This document shows positions 10,806 to 21,649 of a DNA stretch of 64,000 nucleotides, piece after piece (position 1 is the stretch's first letter; each line of letters starts with the position of its first letter). A model generated the notes under the pieces. It did not search any database and was not told the DNA's origin. It worked only from the letters and a program-made list of their open reading frames with translations. Origin of the DNA: Membranipora membranacea (lineage: Eukaryota; Bryozoa; Gymnolaemata; Cheilostomatida; Membraniporidae). The stretch lies in NCBI GenBank assembly GCA_914767715.1, contig OU612069.1, positions 16,737,387-16,801,386 of the forward strand. Reading direction: 5' to 3'. Made by a program: the position numbers and the translations under genes.

Positions 10806-11734
10806 GTGTACAGTATATAACAGCTATATGAATGTGGTTGATTGTTAAAAGAATGCCATTACCAGAAGACTGGGGCAGAGTCTGATCATTTCCATTCATC
10901 TGTTGAGAGAACTTTTGATGCGTATGTCCAACTTACTATTGGCAAATTGGGATTATCTACTGTATTATCCACAATTTTTCATATCAGCCTCATGTCACTT
11001 CTGCAGCAAAATGGAAAAAGTAGTTTTACTTTAATGAAAGTACCTCTTTGCAACCATCTTGGCTTTGCCGCGGCTATAAATAGTATCAGACCAAGGAGTT
11101 AGGGTCACTCTCATTCTAACTCTTTGATCAGACTCAACTTAATTTCTGCATCCACATTTTCTAATGTGCTCTTTATAGTCTTGCATGTTTTTTTAAATCA
11201 TATCATTATTTTTGTTCATGAGTGTTTTGAGTATCATAACATTTTATGTAAGGTTCAATATCCACCATTGCCATAAGCTCAAAGAATTTACCAGAAACAA
11301 CTGTCAAACCTTACCCTGTCAATTATGCCAATGAGGATTCATTTCTGCCACTTTTTGCATTGGCTGCCACCAATCTAAATAACCTTCTGTGAAATTTGAA
11401 TAGTCTAATACAAGTGAATACTTATTTATGAATATTTTGATAAGGACCGATCAATTACACATCAAATAGATTCTAGAACTACTTTATCAATGATTGCTGT
11501 CGATCTGGTACTATTATGATTTCTCTGATCGGTTCTAACTTTGAGTTGTACTAATTACAGTTTTGCCGTCTCGCGGGGACTTTCAACGAATGTGGGGCGT
11601 ATTTCAGGGATTTTACAAACAGCAACTTGTTTTTTGGTTGTACTGTGCAATGCAAGTGATTTTGGAAATAAAACCCTGATGACTAGTGAACAGAAGTAAT
11701 CACTGAATAGGATATTCAGGGTGGGCAGCTTTGT
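10806..11734. other. Non-coding, nothing recognised
   Basis: No exon with convincing splice sites, RNA gene or repeat was seen on either strand. The open frame at 10842-11102 has no protein-like features. Confidence 0.4.
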
Positions 11735-11736
11735 TT

Positions 11737-14160
11737 AAGGGTGTAAAATCCAGATATTGATCACTCCCTTTGTCTGCATTGTCAAAAACAAACATCTGAA
11801 CAAGGAGTTACATTCTTCCTTGATTAGAAAAGGCAGCTTTGAATCATGAGTCCTCTGAGTATGGAGTTATTTTCTTCTTTGGTAGGGGAAGATAATTTTG
11901 AATTACAGTTACATTTTCGAATTAAATGAGTCTAAAAACAATTGGCTGGGACCACAGTCAGGTGTCTGAATTAACAGGAATTTCGAATGATCAGGATTCG
12001 AATTAACCAGCTTACACTTTACACTGTGTTTTCATGTAAATTCACAGCTTGAGCAGAGTTGTCACCTCTAGAAATCTGCATCTGTGCCCGCAGCCCAAAC
12101 AATATACTTGTACCGATAGGCTGAGATTGAGATATGTCTTATGTCAGCTATAAGTTTTTAAAGTTCAATCCTACGAGGACCATGTTGCAATGATTTCCTT
12201 CACTTGTCTCAGCATGTTGGAAGGACAGCCTTTTATGAGGAACTGCTGTTTAAAAAATTCATTTAATTCCATTCCTTCTTTTTCACACGGCCTTATTTGT
12301 CAAGATACCTTTAAGGCCATTGTGATATTTTAAGTGTATTGTAAAAGCGATAAAATTATAAGCAACAAGTGCAATCCTGTACACACATATAATATGATTT
12401 TATCACCAGATCCTTTCATAATATAGTTGGCAAATTTAAGTAGGGCACAGCTAGTAGGTTGTGGAAACAGGTACATATCTCATCTCATTGTTTACATTGG
12501 CATACGTGAATATTGAAACGACTAGAATATGAGCTTATGCATTGTCAAGATTATTCAGTGACCTAGCGATATCAGAATTATCACTATTCTCAATATGTAT
12601 TCGCTTATGCATTTCCATTGATAGCCTCTGGTATTCTTTAGCTTTGTCATACTCATTCATTGCTTGGTATATGGAACCTATATCCTTCAGTGACACAGCG
12701 ATATCAGGGTGATCGTTATTCTCACCGTGTATACGCTTCTTCATTTCTAGAGATAGTCTACGGTACTCTGCAGCGTTCTCATACTCATTCATTGCATAGT
12801 GTGTGGTACCCAGATTATTCAGTGACACATCAATATCAGAGTGGTCACTATTCTCCCCATGTATGCCCTTAAACATTTCTAGTGATAGTCTGTGGTATTC
12901 TGCTGCTTTGTTATACTCATTCATTGCGTGGTATGTGGTACCGAGGTTAAGGGTGTAAAATCCAGATATTGATCACTCCCTTTGTCTGCATTGTCAAAAA
13001 CAAACATCTGAACAAGGAGTTACATTCTTCCTTGATTAGAAAAGGCAGCTTTGAATCATGAGTCCTCTGAGTATGGAGTTATTTTCTTCTTTGGTAGGGG
13101 AAGATAATTTTGAATTACAGTTACATTTTCGAATTAAATGAGTCTAAAAACAATTGGCTGGGACCACAGTCAGGTGTCTGAATTAACAGGAATTTCGAAT
13201 GATCAGGATTCGAATTAACCAGCTTACACTTTACACTGTGTTTTCATGTAAATTCACAGCTTGAGCAGAGTTGTCACCTCTAGAAATCTGCATCTGTGCC
13301 CGCAGCCCAAACAATATACTTGTACCGATAGGCTGAGATTGAGATATGTCTTATGTCAGCTATAAGTTTTTAAAGTTCAATCCTACGAGGACCATGTTGC
13401 AATGATTTCCTTCACTTGTCTCAGCATGTTGGAAGGACAGCCTTTTATGAGGAACTGCTGTTTAAAAAATTCATTTAATTCCATTCCTTCTTTTTCACAC
13501 GGCCTTATTTGTCAAGATACCTTTAAGGCCATTGTGATATTTTAAGTGTATTGTAAAAGCGATAAAATTATAAGCAACAAGTGCAATCCTGTACACACAT
13601 ATAATATGATTTTATCACCAGATCCTTTCATAATATAGTTGGCAAATTTAAGTAGGGCACAGCTAGTAGGTTGTGGAAACAGGTACATATCTCATCTCAT
13701 TGTTTACATTGGCATACGTGAATATTGAAACGACTAGAATATGAGCTTATGCATTGTCAAGATTATTCAGTGACCTAGCGATATCAGAATTATCACTATT
13801 CTCAATATGTATTCGCTTATGCATTTCCATTGATAGCCTCTGGTATTCTTTAGCTTTGTCATACTCATTCATTGCTTGGTATATGGAACCTATATCCTTC
13901 AGTGACACAGCGATATCAGGGTGATCGTTATTCTCACCGTGTATACGCTTCTTCATTTCTAGAGATAGTCTACGGTACTCTGCAGCGTTCTCATACTCAT
14001 TCATTGCATAGTGTGTGGTACCCAGATTATTCAGTGACACATCAATATCAGAGTGGTCACTATTCTCCCCATGTATGCCCTTAAACATTTCTAGTGATAG
14101 TCTGTGGTATTCTGCTGCTTTGTTATACTCATTCATTGCGTGGTATGTGGTACCGAGGTT
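11737..14160. repeat. Tandem duplication of 1,212 bp (two apparently identical copies)
   Basis: The segment 11737-12948 is repeated as 12949-14160. At the left edge both start AAGGGTGTAAAATCCAG, preceded by TT. At the right edge both end GTGGTACCGAGGTT. The copies look identical base for base where compared. The unit holds the 3' end of NTase-TPR gene A (its last three TPRs and stop) plus about 800 bp of downstream sequence. It is either a very recent duplication or an assembly artefact from two haplotypes. Confidence 0.85.
12535..12948 (-). pseudogene. Duplicated 3' fragment of NTase-TPR gene A
   Basis: This minus-strand open frame of about 129 codons encodes three 44-residue TPRs and the same terminus (SLNNLDNA) as gene A at 13747. 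It exists only because of the 1,212-bp tandem duplication and is cut at 12948, where the frame runs into the duplicated downstream sequence. It has no promoter or start codon of its own and is best treated as a dead fragment. Confidence 0.75.
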
Positions 14161-15225
14161 ATTAAGTGATATAGCAATATCAGAATGGTCACTAGTCTCA
14201 CCATGTATACACTTACACATTTCTAGTGATAGTCTGTGGTATTCTGCAGCTTTGTCATAATACTTTATTGCGTAGTGAGTGGTACCCAGATTATTCAGTG
14301 ACACATCAATATCAGAGTGATCACCATTCTCCCCGTGCAAACGCTTATGTATTTCTAGTGATAGTCTGTGGTACTCTGCAGCTTTGTTATTCTGATTCAT
14401 TGCATAGTGAGTGTTACCGGGATTGTTCAATGACGCAGCAATATCAGAATGATCAATATTCTCACCATGTATTCGCTTATATATTTCTAGTGATAGTCTG
14501 TGGTACTCTGCAGCTTTGTTATACTGATTCATTGCATAGTGAGTGTTACCGAGATTATTCAGTGACTTCGCAATATCAGAATGGTCACTATTCTCACCAT
14601 GTAAACGCTTACGCATTTCTAGTGATAGTCTGTGGTATTCTGCAGGTTTGTCATAATCCTTCATTGCGTAGTGAGTGGTACCCAGATTATTCAGTGACAC
14701 ATCAATATCAGTGTGATCACCATTCTCCTCGTGCAAACGCTTATATATTTCTAGTGATAGTCTGTGGTACTCTGCAGCTTTGTTATACTGATTCATTGCA
14801 TAGTGAGTGTTACCGAGATTGTTCAGTGACGCAGCAATATCAGAATGATCACTATTCTCACCATGTATTCGCATATGCATTTCTAGTGATAGTCTGTGGT
14901 ATTCTGCAGCTTTCTCATACTCAAACATTGCGTAGTATGTGGTACCCAGATTATACAGTGACATTGCAATATCAGAATGATCACTATTCTCACCATATAT
15001 GCGCTTATACGTTGCTAGTGATAGTCTGTGGTGTTCCGTTGCTTTTTCATACTCACTCAATACGAGGTAAGTGGCACCCAGATTATTCAGTGACACGGCA
15101 ATAATATCAGAGTGGTCACTATCCTCACCATGTATACTCTTATACATATCTAGTGATAGTCTGTAGTATTCCGCTGCTTTGTTATACTCATTCATTGCGT
15201 AGTAACTGCTACCCAGATTATTCAG
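13747..15225 (-). CDS. NTase-TPR gene A, C-terminal TPR part beyond an in-frame stop
   Basis: The frame is the same as in the upstream exon (15226-17865) and is separated from it by one TGA codon at 15226-15228. It continues with LNNLGSSYYAMNEYNKAAEY and further 44-residue TPRs to a TAA at 13747-13749, ending SLNNLDNA. Repeats in the whole gene number 13 by counting the SLxM motif. One unit has a single extra codon (SDIIAVSL instead of SDIAVSL); the others are exactly 132 bp. Unlike gene B it ends without a hydrophobic C-terminal segment. It is translated only if the TGA is absent in other alleles, is a sequence error, or is read through. Confidence 0.7.
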   Translation of the reverse strand: MNNLGSSYYAMNEYNKAAEYYRLSLDMYKSIHGEDSDHSDIIAVSLNNLGATYLVLSEYEKATEHHRLSLATYKRIYGENSDHSDIAMSLYNLGTTYYAMFEYEKAAEYHRLSLEMHMRIHGENSDHSDIAASLNNLGNTHYAMNQYNKAAEYHRLSLEIYKRLHEENGDHTDIDVSLNNLGTTHYAMKDYDKPAEYHRLSLEMRKRLHGENSDHSDIAKSLNNLGNTHYAMNQYNKAAEYHRLSLEIYKRIHGENIDHSDIAASLNNPGNTHYAMNQNNKAAEYHRLSLEIHKRLHGENGDHSDIDVSLNNLGTTHYAIKYYDKAAEYHRLSLEMCKCIHGETSDHSDIAISLNNLGTTYHAMNEYNKAAEYHRLSLEMFKGIHGENSDHSDIDVSLNNLGTTHYAMNEYENAAEYRRLSLEMKKRIHGENNDHPDIAVSLKDIGSIYQAMNEYDKAKEYQRLSMEMHKRIHIENSDNSDIARSLNNLDNA

Positions 15226-17865
15226 TCACACAGCGATATCAGATTGATCACTATTCTCACCGTGTATATGCTTACGCATTTCTAGCGATAGTCTGTGGTA
15301 TTCTGCAGCTTTCTCATACTCAAACATTGCGTAGTATGTGGTACCCAGATTATACAGTGACATTGCAATATCAGAATGATCACTATTCTCACCATATATG
15401 CGCTTATACGTTGCTAGTGATAGTTTGTAGTTTTTGATAGCTGCATCGTATTTCTCCATTTCATGCATAATTAGGCCTCTATAAGAAACAGCATCAGCCA
15501 TATCCGCACATGTGACATTTTCGCCGTATACACGTCTGTACATGTCTATTGATGAAAAGATACACTTGTCAGCCGCAGATAAATCTCCTAATTTAATGTA
15601 GTGTTCTCCCATTTTTTGTAGTAAGAGAGCTATCCTTGGATGATCAACAGCCTCACTGTAAATCCGATAGCAGGTTGCCTTTGAGCTCTCAAAGTACATT
15701 GTAGCCTGTTCATAATGCTGTTGTTTGTGGAAGGTCAACCCGACGACATAATATCCATGAGCAGCTGCAGGTACTAAACTCTCCTCTCCATACAAATGTT
15801 CAAATATACTCTGATATTTTCTGCTGTATTTGATTGAAGTGGCATGGTCACACTGTTCATCATACAAATACGCCAGTGCCTCTATACATTCAAGCAAGGC
15901 TGAGGTTGGCTGCTGCAAAAGTAGCAGTCTTTCCTCAGTCGTCAATTTTTGTAGGTCTCTTCCGATGTTGCTTGCTTCTGAGCTGTCGATAGATTCACCA
16001 TAATAATCATACTTCACTTCTTGGCAGGCCTTCATATAGTAATACTGAAGTGCCCTGAGAAGATAGTTTTCAGCTTTGTCACGTTGTCTTAAGTCAACAT
16101 ATAAGCGCCCTATGCTAAGCAAGTAATCTCCTGATGATTCTTCACCTGCACCCTCCAAAGTGATGAGTGCAGCGATCCGATCTCCTACATGCCGCTGGCA
16201 GGTAGCGATCCTTAGACACACTGATTTGGTGTTGTAGTATTTATGATTCTCTCCGAGATGAATGAGAACCTCAAGAGCTTGCCTGAAGTAAAAGTTATCT
16301 ATGAAGATATTTGCTACCAGATACCTCATTTCTGGATTACAAATGGCCCTGTGACTAGCAAGCCAGTCTGGAATGTTCTCCTCAGCTAAGTGCTGTATTG
16401 GCCCGAAGTGCTCATTTAGCAAATTGAATGCTTGCATTGTGTGCCCAGTATTTTGGAGTGTCGATATCTTGCATAGAAATGTATGGTCATCCGCATTTGC
16501 TGTTGTTTTGTAACCCATACACACAGCGCCTAATTGATCAGCGCTTGCTTCCCCTAGATCATCTTTCAAAGGAACCATCATGACGGCTAGTGCCAGGATA
16601 AGACCTGTGTGAACATACAATCTATCTCCAGGTGATTTACAAACTATCTTTACTTTTGTAGTTCCTGTTATTTGTTTCTCCGCTGTTGAAATCCTGTCAT
16701 CTTGAGAGTCATGGTACAAGTAAGCTGAAAGTCTGACAAAACAGGCAACAGCTAGTTGGAAGACCAATGATTTATACAAATCCTCTGATATTTTCGCAGT
16801 GGAGATCAGGCGTTTTGCAGTAGTCCACGCATCTTTTCCAAACACCTGATGGATCACCGCTAGATCATACAGCAGTATTGAGGGAAATCTGTAGAGTTGC
16901 CTCTTCACGTCTACTGTATAGGCTTGGTTTAGCAAGCGATCATCAGGGGTAAAGTCAAACTTCTTCATATCGTTTGCCAGCATGTCTATATTTGCATTTT
17001 CCCGTGCTTCACTGAGCTTGACGGACTGTATATATACTTTCAGGGTACAAAGTAGGTTACTATTCCCATAAGAATATACCTCTGTCATATAGGAGAGCAT
17101 CGCTGTAAGATCACCTTTCAGGGAGTCCTTGGTAGGGTTATTCAGTACATGCTCATATGCAATGCCTAAATCACTGGGAGTAGTTATGAAACTGCATTTA
17201 TTACTGTTCTGTCCATTACCTGTTGGTATGTTGCCAGCCTCTGCAGACAACCCATCGATTTTGAATCCATTCTTCGATTCGTCATCAAACCACCCATTTA
17301 GTTCCTCTATAGCCATATACTTAAGCTTAGTTTCGCCGAGATTACCTATTAGAAAATAGCTGGTCATTGCCAGTTTCCTGAAATAATCTTCAGTTAGCGG
17401 TGTTTTCTTCTCGATCAAAAATATATACTCGAGATCCGAGTATGGTGTTGCCTCCCCTCGAGCTAATGAGCCTATAGCTACAACTACAAACCTGCATGGT
17501 GGTTCCTTGACCATTGTTCGCACACTTTTAGCTATGATAGCGTGAACAAAGTCGATCATTCTCTCTGTGCAAAGTGTTGATACTTCTCGAGCAGAGTCAA
17601 CTAGCTTTCCCATTAATTCTATAGGAGGGTTTCCTGAACCTACATCGAAACGCATGGATAGATGGTCAGTTACTTGGTTTTTGATTCGTACCTCATCTCT
17701 AACCTCATGTAGATTGCGGAGAAGATCAGAAGTTATTTCCTGCTGTTGATCATAGCTGATCTCAGCTGATCCCTTCCAGTATGCCTGCTGAACCTGGAAT
17801 ACTCTCTCTTTCCAGCAGTCATGTTCTGGTTTTCTTACTGAGATAGAGTTATAGAGTGCGTGCGC
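15226..17865 (-). CDS. NTase-TPR gene A, main exon (GlnD/DUF294-like nucleotidyltransferase plus TPRs)
   Basis: The exon begins after a TTTTGCAG acceptor and joins the exon ending at 18179 in phase 0. About 130 residues in is VVAIGSLARGEATPYSDLEY, the GS...D-x-E signature of the polymerase-beta nucleotidyltransferase fold as found in GlnD-type/DUF294 proteins; FKIDGL further on could hold the third acidic residue. A long helical region follows, with degenerate TPRs (YFESSKA, GEHYIKLGDLSAADKC), then regular 44-residue TPRs (HGENSDHSDIA type). Substrate is unknown; nucleotide transfer to a protein or small molecule is inferred from the fold only. The frame stops at a TGA (15226-15228) where the repeat consensus has TCA (serine), so the gene is disrupted or truncated. 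Confidence 0.8.
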   Translation of the reverse strand, partial: AHALYNSISVRKPEHDCWKERVFQVQQAYWKGSAEISYDQQQEITSDLLRNLHEVRDEVRIKNQVTDHLSMRFDVGSGNPPIELMGKLVDSAREVSTLCTERMIDFVHAIIAKSVRTMVKEPPCRFVVVAIGSLARGEATPYSDLEYIFLIEKKTPLTEDYFRKLAMTSYFLIGNLGETKLKYMAIEELNGWFDDESKNGFKIDGLSAEAGNIPTGNGQNSNKCSFITTPSDLGIAYEHVLNNPTKDSLKGDLTAMLSYMTEVYSYGNSNLLCTLKVYIQSVKLSEARENANIDMLANDMKKFDFTPDDRLLNQAYTVDVKRQLYRFPSILLYDLAVIHQVFGKDAWTTAKRLISTAKISEDLYKSLVFQLAVACFVRLSAYLYHDSQDDRISTAEKQITGTTKVKIVCKSPGDRLYVHTGLILALAVMMVPLKDDLGEASADQLGAVCMGYKTTANADDHTFLCKISTLQNTGHTMQAFNLLNEHFGPIQHLAEENIPDWLASHRAICNPEMRYLVANIFIDNFYFRQALEVLIHLGENHKYYNTKSVCLRIATCQRHVGDRIAALITLEGAGEESSGDYLLSIGRLYVDLRQRDKAENYLLRALQYYYMKACQEVKYDYYGESIDSSEASNIGRDLQKLTTEERLLLLQQPTSALLECIEALAYLYDEQCDHATSIKYSRKYQSIFEHLYGEESLVPAAAHGYYVVGLTFHKQQHYEQATMYFESSKATCYRIYSEAVDHPRIALLLQKMGEHYIKLGDLSAADKCIFSSIDMYRRVYGENVTCADMADAVSYRGLIMHEMEKYDAAIKNYKLSLATYKRIYGENSDHSDIAMSLYNLGTTYYAMFEYEKAAEYHRLSLEMRKHIHGENSDQSDIAV

Positions 17866-18178
17866 CTGCAAAATGATTAATATGGTATAATTATCATACT
17901 ATTATATATTCATTTAATCTCAGCAGAGAGTTTGTTGCAACTATCAGTGAGCAGTGCTTTTATCCTGGCATTATGCACTAAACATCAAAACATGATGACT
18001 GTCCTAGGCATTTGTTATATTTACTTCCTTGCAATCCGCAGAATGTTTACATCATAAAATTTCAACTTGCGGACATTCAGAAAACGTTGCTTGACTTGTT
18101 AAGAAAGGAGGTTCGGGTTAATAGTTTTGTAGGACAAATGACCACTGTTTGCTTTATTATTGCATGTATTAAACTCAC

Positions 18179-18340
18179 CCTCAGACAATCTGTCCAGTCA
18201 TCTGTTTTCTGGTATTTTGTGTAATAAAACTCAGCTAGTCGTACCAAGTGCTTCACCTGGACCTCCAGATTATATTTACCTCCAACACTGCAGGAGTAAT
18301 CCCTCTTGAACTCGTGCAAATAATCTTTGCTATAAATCAT
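18179..18340 (-). CDS. NTase-TPR gene A, second exon
   Basis: The exon is 162 bases (54 codons), from a TTTTTTAG acceptor to a GTGAGT donor, phase 0. It encodes MIYSKDYLHEFKRDYSCSV, then a helical stretch, ending DDWTDCLR. The intron after it is 313 bp. Gene B has the same exon at 35848-36009 with the same length, phase and nearly the same protein, which confirms it. No known domain is recognised; it leads directly into the nucleotidyltransferase region. Confidence 0.8.
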
Positions 18341-18610
18341 CTAAAAAAAGAGGTTAACTCATCTCTTAAAAACCAGCTTTCATTAATTTTAATACAGAAA
18401 AACGCATTTGTGAAAGGTTACCATTACTTAATCATCACCCAATTAAGGTGTGTTTATTGACAGCTATCAAATTTTGCTTAAAATTTGAGGGAACATTCAG
18501 AGAAAAAAAGTAAACACGTTTCAATGCAGTTGATCAGATCACCAATTACTCTGTGATGATTAAATATGCATATAACTGCTGCAATCTAAAATTGATTTCA
18601 TATCGCTCAC

Positions 18611-18665
18611 CTTTTCCATTCTCTAAACGATCGCGAATAATATTTGGGAAGAATTGCTCTTCAGC
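18611..18665 (-). CDS. NTase-TPR gene A, first coding exon with start codon
   Basis: A 55-base exon lies between a GTGCAG acceptor and a GTGAGC donor. Its last nine bases are ATG GAA AAG, in frame with the next exon, giving MEK-MIYSKDYLHEF. An in-frame TAG lies two codons before this ATG, so translation must start here or at the ATG opening the next exon. The rest is 5' untranslated. No equivalent exon was found for gene B. Confidence 0.55.
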
Positions 18666-20065
18666 CTGCACAAATAACCCCTGTCCATTTATTAGAATGG
18701 CTTGGATTTTGTAGGGAAACTGATATTGCTATGTCAACACTTAGCATAAGTGCTTGGAGGTGGAATTATGTCTAAATACAATGCTATGCTACACACTTGC
18801 AGTTGTCTGAGCACTTCAAATATTATCCTCCACAAGCTTCACTTCACATGCCTGACTATCGTATCAAAACTAGGCTTGCTCAGATCGAGTTACCAAATTA
18901 GCATAAGTCGGTCAACAAGCATTAAGGATAACTCATCACAGTAGGCCTACACGCAGAGAGTGGATGGATATGCTCAGATATATTAATTCACATATTCTTA
19001 GCCTGATCGAGTCACCACTTCGGAAATAAACGAATGCTAGTTGATCAGACAAAACAAATCATAATACAAAAATAATATGGGCGTAAGCATCATCAGACAT
19101 TAGTTATGAGGTACTCGGGTTTTGTGTGTTTGACTTTGTGTAATCAATTAATTAGCTGACCTAGAAAAGCTCTCAGCAGTTGTGACTTAAATAAGGCTAA
19201 CTGACTGTTGGGTATACCGATGAATCCTTTTCAGAGACATAGGTTGAGCGCTATATGTCAATGGTGATGAGCTAACTCCAGTGAAAATTACTGGAAAGAG
19301 ACAACAATAACCAAAAATTGCTTTCATTAGGCAAGTGAGATATTTTTCTCTATACCTATCCTCTGCTAAGCTTAGTTTTAGTTGGTGAGAAATTTCAGTC
19401 ATTACCTGTCAAACCTTAAATAGTCTTTGCTATAAATCATCTTAATAAAAAGGTAAAATTTTAAGAATTCATTAAAAGCACCTTACTTCTTTTTTTGGTG
19501 CTATGAATCATCGGTGCTAGAATTTTGAAGGCATTTTTTGAAATTGACAGCGAGCACATTCAATCAAACGTGTCAATTCAGTTGATTGCATCGCCAATTA
19601 CTCTGTGTTGATTAATTTGCAGTTGACTGCTGCAATGAAAAATACAGCAGTATTCAGCATCGTGCGATAACCCTCAGGCATCCAAACTATTGAACTGCCT
19701 AACAAAAGACTGATTTTTTTGGCATTTTATGTACATTCATATCGATTTTATATTATCATTTTTTTTGTATGCAAGGCAGCTTTTACAAGAAGAGTATGTG
19801 TACCAGCACAATTGACAATTGACAATTGACTTTATAAATAGCGTTGCAATCAATCAATCAACCAAAATGATATTTCTAATTTCTAAAGGTCTAGCTACAC
19901 ACTCCATTTATTCCATAGGATTGGGAAACTATTAAGTAGGCTACTATTGATTGCACTTGTAGTAGCTGCCCAAGCACTTCAACTATTAAACATTATGCTC
20001 AACAAGCTCCTCATGCCTGACTATAATATGAAAACTTGGCTCACCCAGATCGAGTTACCAAGTTA

Positions 20066-21244
20066 TAATGTATGTATGTTTATATTTGGTCTCAATCTCT
20101 GAGAAATAAAACTGTCTCTGTAGGGTGCTCTGTAAAAATTATTAAAACTGTTGATTCTGTAAAAATAAATAAAATGATAAGACCATAAAAAATACTATTA
20201 CTTTTGGAAGACACTATTTAGGTATTTGATACATTCTGCTCTAAAACATTTGGCACGGATCTGCACGCGGAACTTGACTGATTGATATCTGCCTGACGGC
20301 AGCTGGTTAAGACGGAGTAGTGGTTCATCTTCGGTGGCAATCATACGGAGGCTCTTTACTTTCAGTATATTAGAGTAAAGGTCGTCTACGGGTGTGAACG
20401 TAAGTTCGCCTGATAGGTAACCTGCAGTTCTTATCACAGATTTTAACTTTTTCTTAGAGTCTGCGCTCAGATGACTATATAGCACAACCAGGTGGTAGGT
20501 GATTACTGACTCTATGAAGGACTTGTAGCAGGTCGTTATTAGTTTCTCAGTGACACCGAGATGGTATAGCTTGGCGATTATATGTAGCCTTTGGCGAGCT
20601 TTCGTTGTAGTTTTCAAGGTGTTCAGAGTAAAATCCAGTTTGTTGGTAATAATGGTGCCTAAGTATGTAAATTGTTCTACCTGCTCAATTGAAGTATTGT
20701 TTACAAGCAGTTGTGGGTAGCTTGGGTTATCCCTTGCATTGCACATGATCATTTCTTTTGTTTTCTTTGCATTGAGTATTAGGTCATTATCCGCGCACCA
20801 TGAGTTGATGGTATTAGTCATTGTTTGAAGTTCAGATGGCTGGTTTTCTGTCAACAATTCAATGATCACAGTGTCGTCGGCATATTTTACTAGTTTGATG
20901 TTGGTTGTTGATGGCATATCGACAACATAAAAGGAGAATAGCAGTGGGCTGATGACGCATCCCTGAGGGCTTCCAGTTGAAGTGCTCAATGATTTTGACG
21001 TGTTGAGTGATGTAATAACTCGCTGTGTTCTATTTGTAAGGAAGTTGAATAGCCAGTTGATGATGTTAGGATTGATGTTGTAGCTATCGAGTTTGCTGAT
21101 TAATGTGGCAGGATTGATGGTGTTAAAAGCACTAGAAAAGTCTATAAAAAGAGCTCGGACCCGATTTTTAGCATGGCTATCAAGATGTTCAGTTACCGAG
21201 TCGATCAGAGTGATTAGAGCATCTTCAGTAGACCTGCCAGACTT
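20066..21244 (-). mobile_element. 5'-truncated LINE insertion with target duplication
   Basis: The insert is flanked by AGTTA (20061-20065 and 21245-21249). The paralogous copy at 18890-18910 preserves the uninterrupted site (ACCAAATTAGCATA). The element carries the reverse-transcriptase frame described separately and ends, on the minus strand, with a short run of CATA units rather than poly(A), as CR1/L2-type LINEs do. Confidence 0.75.
20198..21244 (-). CDS. Non-LTR retrotransposon reverse transcriptase (5'-truncated)
   Basis: The frame encodes about 348 residues of reverse transcriptase. Visible blocks are GRSTEDALITLID, FIDFSSAFNTINP (first catalytic aspartate), STGSPQGCVISPLLFSFYV, KYADDTVI (the YADD catalytic motif) and LNAKKTKEM, then QFTYLGTIIT and the thumb region. 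The first ATG at 21253 is supplied by flanking DNA, so the frame is a fragment of a longer ORF2; the endonuclease is missing. The type is CR1/L2/jockey-like. The frame is intact over its length, so the insertion may be fairly recent. Confidence 0.85.
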   Translation of the reverse strand, partial: KSGRSTEDALITLIDSVTEHLDSHAKNRVRALFIDFSSAFNTINPATLISKLDSYNINPNIINWLFNFLTNRTQRVITSLNTSKSLSTSTGSPQGCVISPLLFSFYVVDMPSTTNIKLVKYADDTVIIELLTENQPSELQTMTNTINSWCADNDLILNAKKTKEMIMCNARDNPSYPQLLVNNTSIEQVEQFTYLGTIITNKLDFTLNTLKTTTKARQRLHIIAKLYHLGVTEKLITTCYKSFIESVITYHLVVLYSHLSADSKKKLKSVIRTAGYLSGELTFTPVDDLYSNILKVKSLRMIATEDEPLLRLNQLPSGRYQSVKFRVQIRAKCFRAECIKYLNSVFQK

Positions 21245-21649
21245 AGTTAGCATAGGTCAGTCAACAAGCATCATCAAAATACACACAGAGTGTAGATAGA
21301 TAAGCTCAGATATATTTATTCACATATCCTTAGCCTCGATTAAGTTAAAAAGCTAGTTAATCAAACAAAACAGATCTGCTCCACTCTCATCATATTACAA
21401 AACAACTTAGGCATGCATCATCAGCACAAGCAGGTAATAATTTAGTCATGAGTTACGAGGTACTTGGGTTCGGCATGTTTGAATTTGTGTAACATAGGTT
21501 GAGGGCGGCATGCCAAACGCCGACGAGCTTACTTTAGTGTAGGATGCTACAAAGAGACAACCATTGCCAAATAGAATGTTTTATAAAGCTAGTGAGCTTG
21601 TGAACATTTTTCTGTGAGAGACATTTATGTCTGTGTCAATAGTTAGATA

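Larger units (their letters stand above)
18320..21640. repeat. Diverged tandem duplication upstream of gene A
   Basis: Blocks from about 18320-19410 recur in the same order from about 19425-21640: CTTTGCTATAAATCATCT (18326 and 19427), CCAATTACTCTGTG (18541 and 19591), ATCGAGTTACCAA (18888 and 20049), AGCATAAGTCGGTCAACAAGC (18900) against the block at 21250, and ACATAGGTTGAG (19219 and 21491). The second copy is longer because a LINE is inserted at 20066-21244. It begins inside the second exon of gene A, so only upstream sequence was duplicated. Confidence 0.65.

Noticed and set aside
15226-15228. TGA as selenocysteine
   Set aside because: The position is a serine in all other repeats, no functional need for selenium is apparent, and a point mutation explains it.
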